A DNA stretch of 64,000 nt from Desmodesmus armatus (taxonomy: Eukaryota > Chlorophyta > Chlorophyceae > Sphaeropleales > Scenedesmaceae), in contig VIIQ02000574.1 of assembly GCA_007449985.2 (NCBI GenBank), positions 1,420,992 through 1,484,991 of the forward strand. Reading direction: 5' to 3'. The position numbers were made by a program, and so were the translations under genes. How positions within the stretch are numbered: position 1 is the stretch's first letter; every line of letters starts with the position of its first letter. Shown piece after piece: positions 51,015 to 63,565 of the stretch. The notes under the pieces were generated by a model. That model was given only the letters and a program-made list of their open reading frames with translations. It was not told the origin of the DNA and did no database searches.

Positions 51015-52894
51015 ATGGCGGAGGCTCAGACCGGAACGTTCGCCGTCAAGGTGCGGTCACCAGCACTACGCTGCAGCTTACAAGCTCTGACTTGAGCTTA
51101 TAGATATGTTAGAGGCTTGGCTGCCGAATGCGGGCGCTCCCAACCACAGCCAGCAGCATGTGTGGTGGCAACCTCAGCAGCAGCAACAGCAACCCAACCT
51201 GTGGTGCATGGGGGCGTTGATCCTCATGATGGCTGCATGCAGCATGCCTGTCAGCTCACATGTTGCTTTCAAAAACGCCAGGATGCCAGTTTGCCTGGTT
51301 AGGGCTTTCAGTTGTCCTGGGGGCTGCCTACTTGCTGAGAGGTTGTGGTCAGGAACCCATCCAACGACGGGTGTGGCCGCGACATGCTGTTGCAGCACAT
51401 CCATCCCTCGCATAGGAGACTTCATTGATAGTCCAACATATACTACTAGCCCAACATACCTTTACAGTCATGTGCTGACCAGTCACTGCTGCTGCTGCTG
51501 TGCTGACGCTGCTGGTGCGCAGGTGGGTCTGGCCCAGATGCTCAAGGGCGGTGTCATCATGGACGTGACCACCCCCGAGGAGGCCCGCATTGCAGAGGAG
51601 GCAGGTGCTGTGGCTGTCATGGCCCTGGAGCGTGTGCCAGCAGACATCCGCAAGGATGGTGGTGTTGCCCGCATGAGTGACTCCAGCATGATCAAGGCCA
51701 TCAAGGCATCAGTGACCATCCCAGTCATGGCCAAGGCCCGCATCGGCCACTTTGTAGAGGCACAGATCCTGGAGGCACTGGATGTTGACTACATTGATGA
51801 GTCAGAGGTGGGTGGGTGGCAGGGACGGGCGATGCTTGCTCTGTGTGGTTGTGAGCAGTCGGTGTATGGGTCTTGCTTATGTAGCTGCTGCGCGGTGTTG
51901 TTGTTGATTGGGGGACACCTGGTCAACATAGGATGGTGTGCTGGATGCTGATGGTGTGCAGCGAAGCCGGGTGCCTGGTCCAGCCGGAATCCATGCACAT
52001 GTGCAGAAGCTGACGGACGTTTGGTCTTGGTGTTGCTGTTGCAGGTGCTGACCCCTGCTGACGAGATCCACCACATCAACAAGCACAACTTCAAGGTGCC
52101 CTTTGTGTGCGGCTGCCGTGACCTGGGCGAGGCCCTGCGCCGTGTTGCTGAGGGAGCAGCAATGATCCGCACCAAGGTAGGCAGCGTTTCAGGGGCGGTA
52201 CAGCCAGACCAACACAGTACACAGCAGTGCACAAGCACATCAATTGCCCACGTCGTAAGCATGTGCACATGCTGCAAGCATGCTGCATACGGTTGTCCAA
52301 CTGTGGGTTTGCGAGGGTGCTGCATATTTCTGTCGGCAGCAGCTGTGCTGCGGACACAACCAAGCAGCCTTACATCCTGATCGCACATGCAGCAGCAAGC
52401 AATGTCCGTGTTGTCCAACATGCCATACTGCCTTGCTGCTGCCTTTGTGATGTTGTCAGGGTGAGGCGGGCACTGGCAACGTGGTGGAGGCTGTGCGCCA
52501 CGCCCGTGCAGTGATGGGTGCCATCAGGCAGCTGCAGACGCTGGATGAGGACGAACTGTATGTCTACTCCAAGGAGATCCGCGCCCCAGTGGAGCTGGTG
52601 CGCCAGACCAAGCACCTCGGCCGCCTCCCAGTGGTCAACTTCGCTGCTGGCGGTGTGTCCACCCCTGCAGATGCAGCTCTGATGATGCAGCTGGGTATGG
52701 ATGGTGTGTTTGTGGGCAGCGGCATCTTCAAGAGCGGGGACCCTGCCAAGCGCGCCCGCGCGATTGTGCAGGCGGTCACCCACTACAACAACCCCAAGGT
52801 GCTGGCGGAGGTCAGCTGCGACCTGGGCGAGCCCATGGTGGGCATCGACGTGCGGGACAAGAACTTCAACAGCTATGCCAACCGCTCTGAGTAA
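51015..52894 (+). CDS. PDX1: Pyridoxal 5'-phosphate synthase subunit PDX1 (SNZ/PdxS)
   Basis: Synthase subunit of the deoxyxylulose-independent vitamin B6 pathway; it joins ribose 5-phosphate, glyceraldehyde 3-phosphate and ammonia supplied by the PDX2 glutaminase. Exons: 51015-51050, 51523-51807, 52045-52176 and 52460-52894. Phase 0 throughout, giving 295 aa, the usual length. (beta/alpha)8-barrel landmarks: [13 protein letters not shown] (active-site Asp), [20 protein letters not shown] (the Lys that bonds the pentose), [43 protein letters not shown] (second catalytic Lys), [26 protein letters not shown] and the family ending NRSE. The start is typical ([12 protein letters not shown]). The 3' end of the last exon and its flank are duplicated at 38.2-38.8 kb. 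Confidence 0.96.
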
Positions 52895-53864
52895 GTACGT
52901 TGACGTTGAGTACGTGCGTCGTGTGGTGGCTCAATGAGGGGTTGTTGTCTCTTCTGCTGTTGCTGGTCTGCTATTATCACCAGCAGCGTCTTGTTTAGTG
53001 TTTTGACTTGTTTCCAGCTGCTGCAATATAAGCAGTGAGCACACACAAGGCGGTGCCAGGACCTGTGACGGCCTGCCTGGTTTGGCAGCAGCGTTCTGCA
53101 TGTGCAGGGTCCTATAGTGTAAGTGGCAGCACATATTGTGCTCACACCACGCACGACCGTGCGTGTGCATCTCAATCAAGTAGTCCCTTTGTAGAAGGGT
53201 GCAGGTTGCACTGCGCGTTCTGGTATGCACTGTTCTGTTGAGGTTGTGGAGGTCTGGCAGGATGATAGCTGTTGTGGAGCTGCAACCACAGCCGGACTCA
53301 ACTGTTACATGCAGTTGGCCCTGCTCATGACTGTCAGACAGCTTGTTGACGTTTGGCGGTGCTTCAACATGTAACAAGGTGGGCTTTTTCAAAAGGTTGA
53401 ATATGTTGCAGCAGGGTTGCAGCCCAGCAGTACATGAAGTGTCCCTTGGCATGCACTCCTCCATTCATACAAGCAGCACTTCAGCTCTGAGTAAAAAAGC
53501 TCACGATGCAACAGCAGTGGTGCTGCAGACCCCTGGGACCCAGTGCTAGTTACATTGTGTTCTGTGTTCCCATCTTTGTGTGTTCCCAGTGTCTCCACAG
53601 GAAACCTTGCTACCTCCCCGGTTCCGGGCACTGCCTCACAGCAGTGGTGCTGCAAGTCTCACCCCCTTCAGACACGAAGTTGGCCATGTAAGCAGTGCAT
53701 CCACACATCAAGTAGACATCCACCACTGCTGCACATCACAGGTGCCAGCATTGCTACTGTGCAGGTACAGGATTGCCTCTGAGCTGTCCCAAAATCACAA
53801 CCATGCCATACTTTCAACATCCCAGCCAACATCACAGCGGCACCTGCAGAACCTGGCAGGGCTG
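52895..53864. other. PDX1 3' UTR and convergent intergenic region
   Basis: 52895-53378 is the 3' flank shared with the copy at 38.3-38.8 kb; TGTAA at 53370-53374 is a candidate polyadenylation signal. The rest, 53379-53864, has no recognised gene and should include the CFAP53 3' UTR. Confidence 0.5.
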
Positions 53865-56653
53865 CTAGTGGTACCATTCCACTTTCTTGCGCCTGAAGTC
53901 TGTCGGGGGTGCAGTCTGCTGCTCAGCTGCCACCACCCGCTGCATGTACCGCGTCTCTGACTGTACAGCCAGGTCGGCAGCATGCTGCTTCTCTTCCTTC
54001 TCTGCTGCCTTGAGGTGTGAACGGGCCAGCATCTGGGTTTGAATGTCCAGCTGCTGCTTGAGGGCCTTGCGGCGCTCATTCGCTGCCTTGGCTGCTGCGT
54101 CTGCAGCCGCCTGCTGCTCCTCGTGCTGCAGCTGCACCAGCTCCAGACGTTTTTGCTCCTTCTCAAGCTGCCTGCAGAAGTGGCCGGCAGGCAGAAGTGA
54201 ACAGTGTGACCTTCCAGCAGAAGCCAAGATTGATAGCGCCACTGCTGCAGCGTAAGCCGTACTTGAGTGTCAGCAGCACTTTGGACAGTGACAGCACTAC
54301 AAGACCTTGCCAGCTGCGTGGCCCTTCACTGCATGCAGGCTCAACGGGTTCTCACTTACTTGGTTTGCTGCTTGCGTGCGATCTGCTCTTGCCGTATCTG
54401 CTCAACCTCTGCCATGAGGTTCTTGCGTGCTGCATCCCTGGCCGCCCACTCCGCCTCCCGCTTTGCCTGTTGCTGCCTGTTGATAGCATCTACCCGCGCA
54501 TCCTCCTGCCCCTGGTCTGCCTCCTGCTTCTGCATCATGGCTGCCAGCTGCCTCCTGTACTGCAGTGTGGCCAGGCGCTTGTTCTCGCGGGCAGCTTGCT
54601 CTGCCGCCTCCTCTGCAGCCTCCTTGGCCAGGGCATCCTGCAGGATGGCCAAGTCCATCTCCCTGCAGGCAGGCACAGATGGGCGGCCATACACACACTT
54701 AGGACACTGCAGGAGCACTGGCATCGCATGCATGCCTCCTGCGTGTGTCCTTGACGAAAACAATAATGCGCCATTCAGGGCACTACATGCCCAGAACGGC
54801 GCATGTTGAGCTTAGATACTCCAGCACCACTGCTTTGCTCCAGTATGCTCCTGCCAAGCATAGTAGCACTGCAGCCTTTGCTCCGCTATGCTCTTACCAA
54901 GCAAAGTGCATGCACATACCAGCGGTTGTGTTGACATGTGTGCTGCCCTCAAGATGCCGCAGAACAGTGTGGTCTTACCTCTCTTGGCGCTCCTGCTCTG
55001 TGAGCTGCATGAGCTTCAGCTCATTGAACTGCTTGACCTCTTCGGCCAGTGCCTGCAGCCGCTGCCGCTCAGCAGCCTCGGCAGCCTCTGCCTCCGCCTG
55101 GGGAAATTAAACACAACCACATGGCGTGTCTTACAGAGTGTCAGGAGTGTGTGAACACAACTTCAGCAGAAACACAACATTCCTGCTTTGACGCAAGTGC
55201 TAGGCTGCCTGAACAGCATTGACATGAGCCCGAACACATTCTTTGGCCACCTTGCACATGGACCAGGCCGGCAAGGCCAGTTGTCCACCCAGGGTGTTGC
55301 CACCCCTCTTCACATGCGCATAAAGGAGCCCATGTCAGCAGGTATGTCAAGGGGCCTGCACGATCAGTACAACCACAGCGCTTTGACAGCAAGGCGCTGT
55401 GGTCCTGCAGTGCTCGCACCTGCAGCTGCGCCCAGTGCTGCTGCATGCGCTGCACTTCCAGCGCCTCCTGCTGTGCCTCAGCCAGCTGCCGGTCACGCAC
55501 AGCGGCCACCTGGGCATCCAAGGACCCCTTCACCTCACTGGCTATCAGCTGCTGGCGGCGCACGTCTTCTTGATGCCTGCAGCACACACAGAAGCATGCA
55601 GACCTCATGCACAACCACACCATGCCTTGTGCTCATGGCGGAGCCGACATACTGCCACTTTGATATTGCGGGCGCAAGGAGCTAAGCTGGTGCCCTACAG
55701 CCGTAAAAGCTTCCACATGACGTCAATGTCTCCTGCCTAGCCACGGCAAACCCACCGGGTCTCCATCCTGCGGTGCTCAACCTCGTGCATGGTGTCGAAC
55801 ATGCGCCGCTCCTCCTCTTGCATGAGACTCATCGCCAACTTCTCTTGCACCTGCAGCATGCGTTCCCGATACACTGTTGGCTATGTTACATATCCTGTGC
55901 TACCATCTGGTACTGGCAGCATTGCATGTGCATATGCCTTGCCGCAGTAAAGCTGTGGGCATCCATGCACAAGACGCAGTGCCAGGGCTGCCCACGCCGC
56001 AGCGCCATTCACCTGCTGCTCCCGCTCCTGCACTGTCTTGTACACCAAGCGCTTGGAGTTGCGTTCCCGCAGGGGGTCGCAGTTGTCCCTGAACGCCTGG
56101 TCCATCAGGGCGGCTGCCAACTGCTGGCGTTCTGCTTCCCGCCGCCTGGCCAGTTCATGCGCCCTCGCTGCCATCTGCGCCCTGCGCTGTGCTGGGGTCT
56201 CCTGACTGCTGATCAACTCCTGCTTGAGAGCCTGCTCCTCTTCATGCAGCTTCTGAGCCAGCTTGTCCTGCCGTGATGCCAAAGCACTGTCTGCCTGCGC
56301 CTTCAGGGTTGCAAAGCGCTGCTGCACGTGCTTCTCCTGTATCCTGCTGTCTGTTTTGTTCTCCCATGCTGCTGCAGCGCCCAGCTTCCTGTCCTCCTGC
56401 ATGGTGTGTTCCAGTGTCCACAGCAGCCCCCTGTCAGCTCTCCTGTTGTGCTGGCTGCCAGTGGCGGTGACCACCAAAGCACAAGCACAGGTGTGCCTAG
56501 TGTGGTGCCTAGCCATACCTTGACAGAGCTGTTGATCGTCACAAGCTTGTCCTCGTAGTCTCTGATCTTGAGGATGCGTGCATCAGGGGGTGCCTTCACC
56601 TGTGCAGGATTCCTTAGTGCTTTGAGTGCTTGGCAGTCCTTGGGTGGGTTCAT
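53865..56653 (-). CDS. CFAP53: Cilia- and flagella-associated protein 53 (CFAP53/CCDC11)
   Basis: Coiled-coil microtubule inner protein of ciliary doublets; in animals it is needed for motile and nodal cilia. Exons in transcript order: 56653-56519, 56396-56013, 55850-55756, 55576-55420, 55097-54979, 54662-54360 and 54171-53865. All phases agree, giving 499 aa (human about 514). The protein is almost entirely charged alpha-helix. The best landmark is ELARRREAERQQLAAALMDQ followed by AFRDNCDPLRERNSK, matching the human segment around DQQFRERCEELR in position and pattern. Upstream EDRKLGAAAAWEN and downstream LVYKTVQEREQQ also align in order. The C-terminus ends RRKKVEWYH. Similar trichohyalin-like coiled coils (CFAP45, CFAP141) were considered; spacing and length favour CFAP53. 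Its presence implies a flagellate lineage. Divergent from the small gene at 57069. Confidence 0.82.
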
Positions 56654-57068
56654 GGCAGCAGCAGCACCCTTGCTGTCTCACCGTCCTTCGCATTATACTT
56701 CAAGATTGTCAGAAAAACCTGGATTTTGTTAGACACACTCGAGGCCAGCAGAACTGCTTTCCTTGAACAGCTTCCACTGAAAAGAGAGAAGCCCTTCACT
56801 TTCAGAGGACTGCCGTGTACTAGGAGGGTTTATTGGTTATCACGGAGTGGTTTGGTGGTCGAAGTCAGCGATACAACCACGAGACGTCACTGCGAGCTGT
56901 CACATACCATTAGTCAACCAGTTTGACTTGAGCAGGATCGTCTGGTCTGTGCCAGGCACCGCCTTGCTCGGGAGGGAGGGCTCATCGTTTTTATGGTGTT
57001 GTCGGTCTACTCAACATCAGTCAGTCCCTTGCTAGCCTTTGCCCTGCTCATAGAAAAGCAAGCTGATT
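56654..57068. promoter_or_regulatory. Divergent promoter region CFAP53 / small gene
   Basis: 415 bp between ATG 56653 (-) and ATG 57069 (+). No specific ciliary-gene element is recognised by eye. Confidence 0.4.
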
Positions 57069-57648
57069 ATGTCTGCCAGAATGGCAACATTTGCAGTCAT
57101 GGCTTTGCTGTGCTTCATGCAATCCTTGGAAGGGGCATCAATCCATGATCCAGCGAGATTCCTCAAGGTACCTTCTTGTCCAGACTGGCAGGGCTGTTGC
57201 TACGCAATTTCAGCAAGACTGGGATTTAGATTGGGGGCAACGGCCTTTGTGTGATGCTTGGTTGCCTGCAGGCGCTGCATTTGCCAGAAGAAGACAGCAC
57301 ATATCTCCAACACCTTTCCACAGCACACCAACTACATCGGCAACTCACAGCAGAGGAACTGAAGCAGCATCCAGAGTGGCAGAGGCTACAGGAGTGGCAA
57401 ACAGCATACAAGGTATCACATCGCACAGCCTGTACATCCACCAACTGGAACTGGCTGTGGCTTGTTTTTGGAAAACATGCTGCTCTTGCTGGCTGTTGCA
57501 GGCTGGGGAGGCAACAGCTGGAGCAGCCTTTGCTGGGCGCCTCCCCCACGATTTGCTGGCTCACTTGGCAGGTGGTGCCGGCAGTCGAGCACAGCACGAA
57601 GGCCACTCAGAGGGAGAGGACATGCATGCGCACATGGTCGACTTGTAA
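57069..57648 (+). CDS. Small protein of unknown function with possible signal peptide
   Basis: Three exons, 57069-57167, 57272-57412 and 57502-57648, phase 0 throughout, giving 128 aa. I do not recognise the family. The N-terminus has a hydrophobic stretch (MATFAVMALLCFMQSLEGA) that could be a signal peptide cleaved near Ala-23, or a single anchor. The body contains acidic/His/Gln-rich helices (LTAEELKQHPEWQRLQEWQ) and a His-rich end (HEGHSEGEDMHAHMVDL). Splice sites are good (aag|gtacct, gcag|gcgctg, aag|gtatca, gcag|gctggg). Either of two nearby ATGs (57069, 57081) could be used. Head-to-head with CFAP53, which may mean shared control, but that alone says nothing about function. Confidence 0.6.
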
Positions 57649-58757
57649 CACCGGTGCCAACAGCCGTGCAACATGGTTTTGTTCAGATTGTGATGTGACC
57701 AGAAGAGTGCAGCCAAGGCCCTTCACCAGGCAGGACCCGGCACCGGTTGCAACAGCACCAGCTGCAGCATTGGCAAGCAGTAGCCAGCTGCACCCAGCAG
57801 ATATGACAATGCCACAACCGCCACGCAAGGTAGCCTACGATGAGCGTGAAACAAGCAGTCGCTGGGACTGTCTCCTTCCTGGTGTCATAGCCTGAGGGTG
57901 CTGTTGTGCAACGCTAGACGGCGGCCCAGTCTGTGCAAATCCAGCACTCGCTGAAAAGGCATTTGCTGAGGCTGCAGCGGCCACTGCACCAAGCTGATCA
58001 CCACAAGCAGCTGCAAGTCTACACTGACCAGCTGATCACAACCAGGCCAAACCCAAAAACACATGCTGTGCACACCACATGCAAACATAGTACGTGAAAA
58101 CAGGAGCATGTGCCACTACTGGGAAGCCACCGAGCAGCACCAACAGCTGTGCAAACTGCTTGTTAGGCCTATGCTGCAGGCTGCATCATAAAAGGCATGC
58201 AGCTCATGTGTGCTTACCACAAGCGTGCAGCATGCAGTGTATGGCATTGTCAAGCCTGATGCTGCATGTGCGACCTCCACCAATGCATCTGACAAGGGAT
58301 GGAACACGATGGTTGTTTGCAAGGGATCCCTTATCCAGGGGCCTGCATGCGTATGCAGATCTGCGCAGCTACCAACTGTACTGACGTCATGGTGGGTGCA
58401 TACTTACCTGCCAGCAAGCTGCTAATGCATGCTTTGGGGGTGGCAGCATAGCCAAAGCCAAACACAAGGCTCCAAACTCATGAGTTTGGATGTGATCAAA
58501 TAGTACGATATGAAACCTCAAAACCTTGATCACCAGTACCACTGGTGGCAGACACACACTCTGCACCATGGCTGCACTGCAAGTAATCTTCTCAAAAGGA
58601 GAGTGGGACACAGCTAAGCATGGTAGTGCTCCATGCTGTGATGTCAAAAGCAGTGCTGTGCTCTAGCACCTACGCACCAAGATGCAACGTGATTGGTGGG
58701 TAGCCTACCGTATGCTATGTGATGATCACACGTGCCAGCACACATGATGACAGGCCT
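57649..58757. other. Convergent intergenic region
   Basis: Between the stop of the small gene (+) and the stop of the low-complexity gene (-). An open frame continues to 57895 on the + strand without family signal. Nothing else recognised. Confidence 0.4.
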
Positions 58758-61700
58758 CTAAATGCCTGCTGCCTCCTCCTGCACATCCTGCAGTGTCATC
58801 AGCGCAGCTGACACCTGCTGCGCCGCTGCCGCCTCGTCAGCACACAGTGCCTCCAGTGTGGCCCGCAGCCTCTTCTCCTGCTGCCGCCGAGCCCTGCGCC
58901 TTGCATCCAGCAGCCTCTGGCTTGCCTCAACCTGCACACATACGCACATGCATGCATGTCACACTTGCACCTATGCAGCCTCCGAAGCTCATGTCAGCCA
59001 TTCCTTGATTCACATCAAATGGCTGGGCCCAGCAATATCTGTGACAGATGCAGGGACAAAGACAGAGATACATACTTTTTGTGTGAAAGAGACCGGGAAC
59101 TTACCTGCCGCTTGGCCTTCTGCACTGCTGCCTGTTGGGCCAGCTTCCGTGCTGCTGACATCACTGCAGCATCAGTGGGAGCCAGTGCGGTTGGCCAGGA
59201 CTGCGGTTGCTGCAGTGCTGCTGTTGTGGAGGCTGGGCCCAGGCCTAGGCCCATCATGTAGGCCTTGTTGGCTGCCACACGGGCCTGTGGGCAAGTTTGA
59301 CAGGCAGCGGAGGCCTGAATTGCTAGGGACATTTGCTAGGAGTAGTGGCGTGGCGATGGCTGCCAGCACCAAGCAGCGAGCACAGCAGCAGCCAGCTTGA
59401 GTGTTGCTTAGAGTAAGCGCCCAAAAGGGGCTCCAGTTGTGCCCGATGAATGCTGCCTTGCATGCAAAAAGCAAGAACGTTGCCCAGCATTGTGTCAGGT
59501 CTGCAGGCTAAAGTGGTTCGCCCACACCCGCCACCCACACCCATGTTGGAAGATAATGCTTACCGCGCGTGCCAGCTCCAAGCTGCTCATCATCTCAAAC
59601 TCTTCTGCGCTGCCGTCAGGGGCAACAGCATCCATCTCCGTGTCCTCCTCACTCTCACCCCCCTCACCACCATCAGCAACCTCCTGCTGCTGCTGCCGCA
59701 GGCCTGCAGGGTGCTTGGGCCATGCCCCACCCCCTGTCAGCACGGGCTGGCTGCAGAGAGCCTGCAGCATGGTGGCTTCCTCCACATGCGCACGAGACAC
59801 ACTGCTGCTGCTGCTGTTGCTGCGGCGGCTGGGAAGCAGGAAGCAGCAGCTCCAGGGCGGGGCGCAATCCCTGGCCGTGCTGCAGCAGCTGCCGGTACCC
59901 GTGCGTTTGCAGGTGGGGCAGTCGTGGCAGCTGCTCCCGCCTGCAAGTGTGCTGAGGTGCTGCAGTGTGCTGCCATGCTGCTGAGCAGGGCCAGCAGGGC
60001 CTCCATCAAGCAGGGCTGCTCTAGCAGGACCGCCCTCAGCAACACGTCATCAGTCAGACCCCACACAGCACGAGGCCGCAGGCCAGCACAGCTTGGGGCC
60101 AGTTTGCTTGCAGCAGCAGTGGGCCCCTGTGCACCTGGCAAGGGCGTGTTGCAAGGGGTGACTGCTCGGCTAGGAGCAGCCATAGAAGCTGAAGCTTTGG
60201 CTGCTGCTGATGCGAATGCAGCGGTAGGGAAGGCCGCTGCTGCCGCTGCTGGTGCTGCTGCTGCTGCTGTTTGCTGCCCCAAACTGCCCACCCCGTTGCT
60301 TGGCAGCTCTGTGGGCACCTCCTTGGCACCTGTTGCGCAACTGTCTGGATAAGCGACAGCAGCTGCACCGTCGCTACCCAGGGCCTCCGTCTGACCACCT
60401 TCAGAGGCTGGAGTGACCGGGGCTGGTGTCGCAACGTGCAGCATGCACTCACTAGAAGTGCTGGCCATCTCCCCCATCTCCATAGTGCAGGATTTGACCT
60501 GGCTAACGCGTCATCACTGCTGGCTGCTGGGGCTAGGGGCTGGCTGCCAGCGACGGCAGCAGCCCTGCTTCCTGTATGTGCAGCAGGGGGAGTGTCTGCT
60601 GCATCGGTCTTGTTGGCGGCTGTGTCGGCACAGGTATGTGCTTGCACGTTGCTTGCAGTGGCAGCTGTTGCCTCCGCATGCGTCTCTGCAGCACCTGCAG
60701 CATCTCCCCAGTTTACAATGGGGCCTGCCTGCTGCATTGACAGTGCCTGCACACTCCCTGGTGCTGCTGCTGCTCCTGCAGCCGCGTTTGTCCCCTCCTC
60801 CTGACATGCCGCAAGTCCTGCTCCTGCTCCTGCTGCTGCTGTAGTGACAGGGGCAACCCGGCTTGCAGCAGCTGCTGTTGCAGACCCGGTCACAGTGTGC
60901 ATGGCATCCCCAGCACCGCCATGGCTGGGCTGGGCGGCTGCCTGGCACAGTGCTGCTTCCCTTGCTGCAGCAGCGGCAGCTGGGGATGGACCTTGCACTG
61001 TCATCTCAGCCGCCGCTGCCGCTGCTGCTGCCGATGGTCGTGATGGCCCTACATGTGCTGTCGAGGCAGCAGCAGCTGACACAGCAGCACATCCCCCAGT
61101 CACCACACCGGGCTGCTGCCAGCCAGCAGCAGGTATTTTGAACAGCTGAGGCCTGCAACGAGCCAGCAGCTGTAGCACCAACTGCTGCTGCTGCTGCTGC
61201 AGTGCTGGCCCACCACCTGGTGGCTGCATATGTAGTGCTGCCGTGACTTCACCCGGTTGGCTGACGCCTCCCTGCATCACCGCTGCAGGAATGCACCAGC
61301 CGGGTGTAGCCTGATGACTACCAGGGCTCAAAAACCCCGACATAAACCCACTGCTGGAGGTGCTGCTGCTGCTGCTGCAGAGGCTGCTGTCATTCCTGCT
61401 GCTGCTCCAGGGTGTGCACAAAGTGCTGCCTTTGGGGTCAGGGGCACGGCCGGCTGATGCCCCAGATGTGGTGCTGTGAAGCCCCAAGGTAGCGGCACAC
61501 CCAGCAGAACAGGGGCTGGCAGGCCTGCAGCTGCAGCTGCAGTATGTGGCTCCAAAGGCCTCATCACACTGGGTGGCCTCACAGGTGTGAGAGGGCTTTG
61601 TGGGCTCATGGTGTGATGGGGCATACAGTGGCCGCCACACTGCCAGGCTGATGAAGCGCCGCTGCTGCTGCTGCTGCTGCCATTGTGCCCGGTTGTATCC

Positions 61701-62294
61701 TCAATTCAAGGCTGCTGCAGTGACTGGGGTGCTGCTGCTGCTGCTGCTGTTGCTGCAGGCGTTGCAGGATGGCCCTGCAAGCAGCCGGCACAGCAGCTTC
61801 GTAGGCTGTGGTGCCACCCAGCCCTACCACCTGTACTGGTGCAGCTGGGCAAGCAGTGCCTGGTACCCCAGCTGACCCATCTTGGCCAGCTGTTGCTGCT
61901 GCTGGTGCATAGCTGGGCTGCTGGCCAGCTTGCAAGAGCTGCTGCTGCTGCTGTTGATTGAGACAGGCGCTGCTGCAGCAGGTGAACAGCAGCATCAGGC
62001 AGGTCAGCCCCTGGGTGGGACCATGGGCAGCTGTCTGCTGGTGTGTTAGCCCCTGCCCCGTCATGCCTGTCATCAGCCCCCTGTCAGCTGCTGGCTGTGC
62101 AGTGTGCAGCGGGGGCCTGCTGCAGTCTGTGCCTGCTGAAAGTTGGTGCAGCGGCACTAGTTGATCAGGGGGCACTGCACTGCTGTGTGCTAGTGGTGCT
62201 GAGTTGCTGCAGGGGTGACCTGCCCAAGCAACTTGCCAGATGGCTCAGCAGCGTGCACGATGGCGAGTGCTTCAGCACCAGCTGCAGCAGGAGC

Positions 62295-62326
<32 letters not shown>

Positions 62327-63529
62327 CATCTGCTGTTTCAGGGGTTGCCCCGCTGACAGGCTTCGAACGCTGCTGCTTGAGGGGGTTTGCCGGTCAACAG
62401 GCAGGATCGCAGCTGGCTGAGGCAGTACCTCACCCTCACAACAGTGCGGGCTGTGTTCCTGTTCCCCCTCATCTCGCTGCTGCTGCTGCTGCTGTGAGTC
62501 TGGCCCATGCTGCAGCTTTTTTGAGACTTGCTGCTGCCAGCAACTTGGGTTCCCCCTCTGCTACTGCTGTACTGCTGCTAGCTGCAGATCCTCCCCATTG
62601 TGCCTGTTGGCTTCTCACTTAGTGCAGGTCCTGTCTGGCTCTTTTCTTCTGCTACCTCCTGCTCCTGCTTTGGTTCTGCTGCTGTTCTTCCTGTGGCTGC
62701 TGCCCCTGCTCCTCCTGCTGCTCCTGCTGCCCCTGCTGCTGCTGGTCCTGCTGCAGCAGCTGCGGCACCACCAGCTGCTCCACCAGCTTCACCAGCCACT
62801 GACCCACAAGCTGCACCACTGCTGGGGGCAGGACTGACAGGCCTGGGGAGTGGCTGCCTGACATCTGCTGGCCGTGACAGCCATGGTGTCTTCCCCGATG
62901 CGCAACACACCATCAACAGCACCTGCAGCTGTGCTTGCCTGGCCAGCAGCAGCAGCAGCACCAGCGCAGCAGCAGCAGCTAGACTGGAGTCGCTAGGTCA
63001 TGGTGTGCAGGGTGGCCATCAGGCTTGCCTGTCTGGTGGGGCAGTGTCCAGCAGAGGCGGGGTCGCTTGCCGGTCTGCCTGCAGCCACCTGCAGCAGCTG
63101 CTGCCGGATGTCCTGCACACTACTAGCCCCTGCGTGCTGCTGCTGCTGCTGCTCACAGTCCTGCTGCATAGGGTCAATCCCCTCCTCCGCCTCCTCCTGC
63201 TGCTGCTGCCCCATCTCTGCCCTGCCCCCTCTCAGCAAGGACTGTCGCAACGTGCGTGGACGACGACTCCTGCTGCTGGGACCTTGTATCCTGCAGAAGA
63301 TGGATCTGCTGCTGCTGCTGCTGCTGGTCTGTTGCCTGTGGGAGTGCGGTGTGGGGCTCAGGGGTGCCGGGCTGCTGTCGGGCAGCAGCGTGAGCACCAG
63401 CCCCTGGAGATACGACGAACCATAGCCGGCTGCAGCCCCAACCCCGGCTGCTGCTGCTGCTGGACATTCAAAGCCGCCGCTGCCGCTGCTGGTCTGAAGT
63501 TCCCAAAGCTCCGTGGTCCTGACGTCCCA

Positions 63530-63565
<36 letters not shown>

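Noticed and set aside
54356..54360. Stop codon directly after exon 54662-54360 of CFAP53 (AAG TAA)
   Set aside because: The TAA is part of the perfect donor GTAAGT; splicing to 54171 restores the frame and a conserved-looking C-terminus, so it is not the gene end.
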